The position numbers were made by a program, and so were the translations under genes. A DNA stretch of 64,000 bases from Candidatus Eisenbacteria bacterium (GTDB lineage: Bacteria > Orphanbacterota > Orphanbacteria > Orphanbacterales > Orphanbacteraceae): positions 23,870 to 87,869 of the forward strand of contig JAFGGD010000058.1 of the NCBI GenBank assembly GCA_016930695.1. Direction: 5' to 3'. This document shows, piece after piece, positions 60,604 to 64,000 of the stretch; position 1 is the stretch's first letter; every line of letters begins with the position of its first letter. The notes beneath the pieces are model-generated. The model had not been told where the DNA came from, made no database searches, and saw only the letters and a list, made by a program, of their open reading frames with translations.

Positions 60604-60638
60604 GGGGGGACGCACCGCGCGTTCCCCCCTTTCTTTTT
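60604..60638 (+). terminator. Intrinsic terminator of the SusE/F-like lipoprotein gene
   Basis: GGGGGGACGC / GCGTTCCCCCC stem with one bulged base, followed by TTTCTTTTT. Confidence 0.85.
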
Positions 60639-60809
60639 CTCCTCGGCGCCGGACGCCCCTTCCATTCTTTTCACTTCCGGAAGGCGATCATCCACAGAAC
60701 GCCCACCGGCCGGATCGTGCAAGGCATTGAAAAACAGTGAGATATGCAACCAATCCTCCGCCCCTCCCCCGATGGGACAAAGAAGCCGATTCTTGTCTAT
60801 CTAGTGTTT

Positions 60810-60839
60810 TGACAATTAGTTAGGGATCGTGCTATAATC
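60810..60839 (+). promoter_or_regulatory. Full-consensus sigma-70 promoter
   Basis: TTGACA and TATAAT, both perfect, separated by 18 bases. The expected start gives a leader of about 77 bases ending in AGGAGG before the ATG at 60923. Confidence 0.85.
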
Positions 60840-60922
60840 ACGAAGCTCCCTGGATAGTAAGCTCCCCATCGTGACCTTCCGGATTCGCCCTCTTAAAAAC
60901 AGGAGGGGGAGGAGGCCCTAAT

Positions 60923-63900
60923 ATGAGACGACTGGTTCTGTTGACGGCGGCGCTGCTGCTGGCGTTTGTCCCTTGTCTCGCCTCTCACGTCGCCGTGGGA
61001 AGCGCGGGAGAAGATCTTACGGTCCGGCTTCTCGAATCCGGCGATCGGAGGATCGTTCTGGAGTTCGAGGTGGGCGGTTTCGAGCAGGTTCCCGTGGAGA
61101 TCGACGGGCAAACCTACTACCGGATCCTTCTCGGAGAAGAGAGCAACATGCTCGAGAAGGGGTTGCCGGACCTGCCGAACATCTGCCGGAGCGTCATTAT
61201 TCCCGACGACGCCCGCATGGAGGTTCGTGTGACCGATGCCGTGTACGAGGATCTGCGGATCCCCGTGGCGCCGTCGAAGGGGAGCCTTTCCCGTTCGGTG
61301 AATCCGGCGGACGTGCCGTACACCTTTGACGATTTCTACGCCGGCAACACGTGGTTCCCGGCGGAAGGCACCGCGGCGCGCGAGCCCTACATCCTGCGCG
61401 ACTTCCGCGGTCTCACCGTGGTGGCCAATCCCTTCCGTTACAATCCGGAGACCGGCATGCTCCGCGTCTACACCCGGATGACCGTCGAGCTGGAGAACGT
61501 CGGGCCCGGCGTGGTGAACGTGCTCACCCGGCATCACCGGGACGCCATGCAGTCCGATTTCCGAAAGATCTACGACGACCACTTCCTGAACTTCGGCGCC
61601 GAGGCGACGAAGAACCGCTATCCCGCGGTGGATGAAGTGGGCGAGATGATCGTCATCGCCTATAGCTCTTTCGTGAGCAGCGTTCAGCCGTTGGTGGACT
61701 GGAAGAACCGGATGGGAATGAAGACCACCCTGGTCGACGTCGCCACCATCGGGAACAACTCCACGAGCATCAAGAGCTACATCCAGAACGCCTTCGACAC
61801 CGGCGACCTGGCCTTCGTCCTCCTCGTGGGCGACGCGGCGCAGGTGGCCTATCCGACCTCGTCCGGCTACGCCTCCGACCCGAGCTATTCCCTCCTCGCC
61901 GGATCCGACCACTACCCGGACATCTTCGTCGGGCGTTTCTCCGCCGAGACGACCGCGCAGGTGGAGACCCAGGTCGAGAGGACCATCGCCTACGAGCGTG
62001 ACCCGGAGGCGGGCGGCGACTGGTACCACAAGGGACTGGGGGTCGCCTCCAACCAGGGTACGGGCGACGACGGCGAGTACGACGACGAACACATCGACAA
62101 CATCCGCGCCGACCTTCTCGCCTTCACCTACACCGAAGTGGACCGGATCTACGATCCCACCGGGACCGCGAGCCAGGTGTCGGCGGCCCTGAACAACGGC
62201 CGGAGCGTCATCAACTACTGCGGGCACGGGTCGTCGACGAGTTGGGGATCCACCGGATTCTCCAACACCCACATCAACGCCCTCGTGAACGACGACATGC
62301 TCCCCTTCATCGTGAGCGTGGCCTGCCTGAACGGTTCCTACACGAGCACCACCTGTTTCGCCGAGGCGTGGATGCGGGCGACCAATGGGTCGAACCCGAC
62401 CGGCGCCATCGGCATATACGCAAGCTCGAAGAGCCAGGACTGGAACCCGCCCATGGCGGCCCAGGACGAGACGACGGATCTTCTCGTGGCCGAGTCGAAG
62501 CGCACCTTCGGCGCCCTCTGCTTCCTCGGTTCCTGCCAGATGATGGACGAATACGCGAACGGTCCGATCGAGTTCGACTGTTGGCACGTCTTCGGCGATC
62601 CCTCTCTGCGGGTCCGCACGGACACGCCGGCGAGTCTGAGCGCGAGCCACGCTTCGACCATCGACCAGATCGCGACGACCTTCACGGTGAACGTCACCGG
62701 CGTGGAGGGCGCGCTCTGCGGCCTTTACCACAACGGGACCTACCACGGCTCCGCCTTCACCAATGCCTCCGGACAGGCGGTCATCGACGTGGAAGGGACG
62801 CTCCCGGACAATCAGGACATCGACCTGACGGTGACCTATTTCAACCGGACTCCCTACTTCGGGTCGGTGCACGTCGGACCGGCGCTCTATCCGACCTGCG
62901 ACGTGACGCCCGAAGACTTTTTCGTGGTCATGGGTCCGGACGAGACCCACACCGAGTACCTCACGATCGCCAACAACGGCGATCCGGGTTCGGTGCTGAC
63001 CTACTCGTTGGAAAAGATGGACGAGATTCCCGTTTTCCGGAACATCAGCGGCTCCACCTTTACGAGCAATCCGACGGAGTACACGTCGGGCGCCACGTTC
63101 GACATCGTGTTCTCCATCACCTGCGTGAGCGGGGACAGCGAGTGGATCAAGTACGCGTCCCTCGACTTCCCGTCGGGTGTGACGGTGAACTCGTCCACCG
63201 ACTTCGTCGTGCCGGGAACGAGCCGGGCGATGTACACCGACAACGCGACCGGCAACGGGGCGACGATCAACTGGGCCGGCGACGGAACCTGGGGCGAGAT
63301 TTACCCCGGTGAAACCGGAACCGCGACGGTGAACGTGACCGTCGGCGCCCTCGCCGGCGACATGCAGATACCTTGGACCATGGATGGTGACATCTACGGC
63401 AGCGAGCCGCACCACCTGGAGGGGACGATCGTCCTCGCCTCCACCGGACCGAGCATCGTGCTCACGGCGCCCATCGGGGGCGAGATCTGGGGGATCGGCG
63501 AGAGCCACGACATCACCTGGACCTCTTCCGGCGACATCGGCGACGTGGAGATCCACTATTCCGTCAACGGCGGCGGCGCCTGGAACCCGGTGACCACCGG
63601 CACGACGGACGACGGCCTCTTCGAGTGGCTCGTCCCGGCGCCCAAGTCTCAGAACTGCCTGGTCCGCGTAGCGGGCTTGACCGAAACGGTGGCCGACACG
63701 AGCGACGCGCCCTTCACCATCTACCAGCCCGTGTACTGGTTCGATCTCGTGCCGGAGAACGGAACGGTGGATGAAGGGGACGAGGATGTGGTGGAGGTGC
63801 GGTTCGATACCTCCGGGATGCCGGACGGCGAGTACTACGCCACGATCATCGTTCATAACAGCGCCGGCGGTGATCAATACGTGCCTGTGATCCTGCAGGT

Positions 63901-64000
63901 GCAGTCCACTACCGTCGATCCGGACCTCTCCACCGTCGAGGCGAACGACCACGTGATGCTCGCTCCGGACGGGAGCGGCGATTCGACTTTGACGATCACG
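60923..64000 (+). CDS. Secreted C25 (gingipain-family) cysteine peptidase, 3' part outside window
   Basis: The frame is open from the ATG at 60923 to the window end (1026 codons). A signal peptide (LLLAFVPCLASH) and propeptide domain are followed by a gingipain core: VLLVGDAAQVAYP, then the catalytic His435 in NYCGHGSSTSWG and Cys468 in IVSVACLNGSYTS. After CWHVFGDPSLRVRTD come Ig-like and repeat beta domains (DFFVVMGPDETHTEYLTIANNG) and a module GGEIWGIGESHDITWTSSG typical of extracellular FCB proteins. A C-terminal sorting domain probably lies beyond the edge. AGGAGG precedes the start and a consensus promoter drives it, so high expression is expected. Confidence 0.93.
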   Translation, partial: MRRLVLLTAALLLAFVPCLASHVAVGSAGEDLTVRLLESGDRRIVLEFEVGGFEQVPVEIDGQTYYRILLGEESNMLEKGLPDLPNICRSVIIPDDARMEVRVTDAVYEDLRIPVAPSKGSLSRSVNPADVPYTFDDFYAGNTWFPAEGTAAREPYILRDFRGLTVVANPFRYNPETGMLRVYTRMTVELENVGPGVVNVLTRHHRDAMQSDFRKIYDDHFLNFGAEATKNRYPAVDEVGEMIVIAYSSFVSSVQPLVDWKNRMGMKTTLVDVATIGNNSTSIKSYIQNAFDTGDLAFVLLVGDAAQVAYPTSSGYASDPSYSLLAGSDHYPDIFVGRFSAETTAQVETQVERTIAYERDPEAGGDWYHKGLGVASNQGTGDDGEYDDEHIDNIRADLLAFTYTEVDRIYDPTGTASQVSAALNNGRSVINYCGHGSSTSWGSTGFSNTHINALVNDDMLPFIVSVACLNGSYTSTTCFAEAWMRATNGSNPTGAIGIYASSKSQDWNPPMAAQDETTDLLVAESKRTFGALCFLGSCQMMDEYANGPIEFDCWHVFGDPSLRVRTDTPASLSASHASTIDQIATTFTVNVTGVEGALCGLYHNGTYHGSAFTNASGQAVIDVEGTLPDNQDIDLTVTYFNRTPYFGSVHVGPALYPTCDVTPEDFFVVMGPDETHTEYLTIANNGDPGSVLTYSLEKMDEIPVFRNISGSTFTSNPTEYTSGATFDIVFSITCVSGDSEWIKYASLDFPSGVTVNSSTDFVVPGTSRAMYTDNATGNGATINWAGDGTWGEIYPGETGTATVNVTVGALAGDMQIPWTMDGDIYGSEPHHLEGTIVLASTGPSIVLTAPIGGEIWGIGESHDITWTSSGDIGDVEIHYSVNGGGAWNPVTTGTTDDGLFEWLVPAPKSQNCLVRVAGLTETVADTSDAPFTIYQPVYWFDLVPENGTVDEGDEDVVEVRFDTSGMPDGEYYATIIVHNSAGGDQYVPVILQVQSTTVDPDLSTVEANDHVMLAPDGSGDSTLTIT

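Larger units (their letters stand above)
60578..60922. other. Intergenic region before the second C25 peptidase
   Basis: These 345 bases hold no gene. They contain a terminator (60604-60638) and the consensus promoter at 60810-60839, and are lower in GC than most of the window. Confidence 0.6.

Noticed and set aside
1..64000. CRISPR arrays, insertion sequences, prophage or integrase genes
   Set aside because: No regularly spaced repeats with spacers and no transposase- or integrase-like protein were recognised on either strand.

Overview
This window is high-GC DNA from a bacterium with an outer membrane. Evidence for the outer membrane includes a TonB-dependent receptor, several beta-barrels ending in Phe, many lipoproteins and a PorV-like protein. 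FlgD-like C-terminal domains (PNPFNP...TTIRF motif) on secreted enzymes, two C25 (gingipain-family) peptidases and the PorV-like protein point to the FCB side of the tree, for example Eisenbacteria- or Krumholzibacteria-like lineages. That assignment is inference; no rRNA or tRNA gene was recognised. Genes are dense, mostly in short operons, with GC-rich hairpin terminators and a few recognisable sigma-70 and sigma-54 promoters.

Layout. 1-9.1 kb (minus strand): a sulfatase-superfamily lipoprotein cut by the window edge, an FAD disulfide reductase/NADH oxidase, two MsrB proteins (one lacking the catalytic Cys), a fused cysteine desulfurase-selenophosphate synthetase, pyruvate kinase and a small outer-membrane protein. 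9.2-17.2 kb (minus): two POT-family transporters, a DUF362 Tat protein with a TPR partner, a Crp/Fnr regulator, and a small STAS-like protein behind a sigma-54-type promoter. 17.4-21.2 kb (minus): a seven-PAS sigma-54 activator. 21.5-31.4 kb: YceH, secreted oligoendopeptidase F, a lipoprotein, a TonB receptor with its companion lipoprotein, a VWA protein and a choice-of-anchor A protein. 31.4-37 kb: a 5'-truncated pseudogene, a lipoprotein, and an ECF sigma/anti-sigma/PDZ/S41 peptidase cassette whose peptidase is interrupted by an in-frame TAG. 37-44.6 kb: an amino-acid permease, an RRM protein, a Na/Pi symporter-like protein, a C25 peptidase and an MBL-TPR hydrolase.

44.9-60.6 kb is the most interesting part. 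It looks like a starch/glycogen utilisation locus without SusC or SusD. A secreted GH57 enzyme and a GH13 amylase with two AMPK-type glycogen-binding domains run leftward. A tightly coupled operon runs rightward from the same 184-bp intergenic region. It encodes a DOMON/CBM9-like surface protein, a PorV-like barrel, a second barrel, a barrel carrying its own N-terminal glycogen-binding domain, and a glycogen-binding lipoprotein. It is followed by a large lipoprotein with three SusE/F-like modules. The same type of binding domain recurs in the GH13, the barrel and the small lipoprotein, with a related fold in the large lipoprotein. The window ends inside a second C25 peptidase preceded by a consensus sigma-70 promoter.

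Regulatory reading. The sigma-54 activator, a TGGCACG-type promoter beside it and another upstream of the TonB receptor suggest a sigma-54 regulon. An ECF cassette probably senses envelope stress. A palindromic element follows the stop codons of pyk and of the glycogen-binding lipoprotein and may be a dispersed repeat family.
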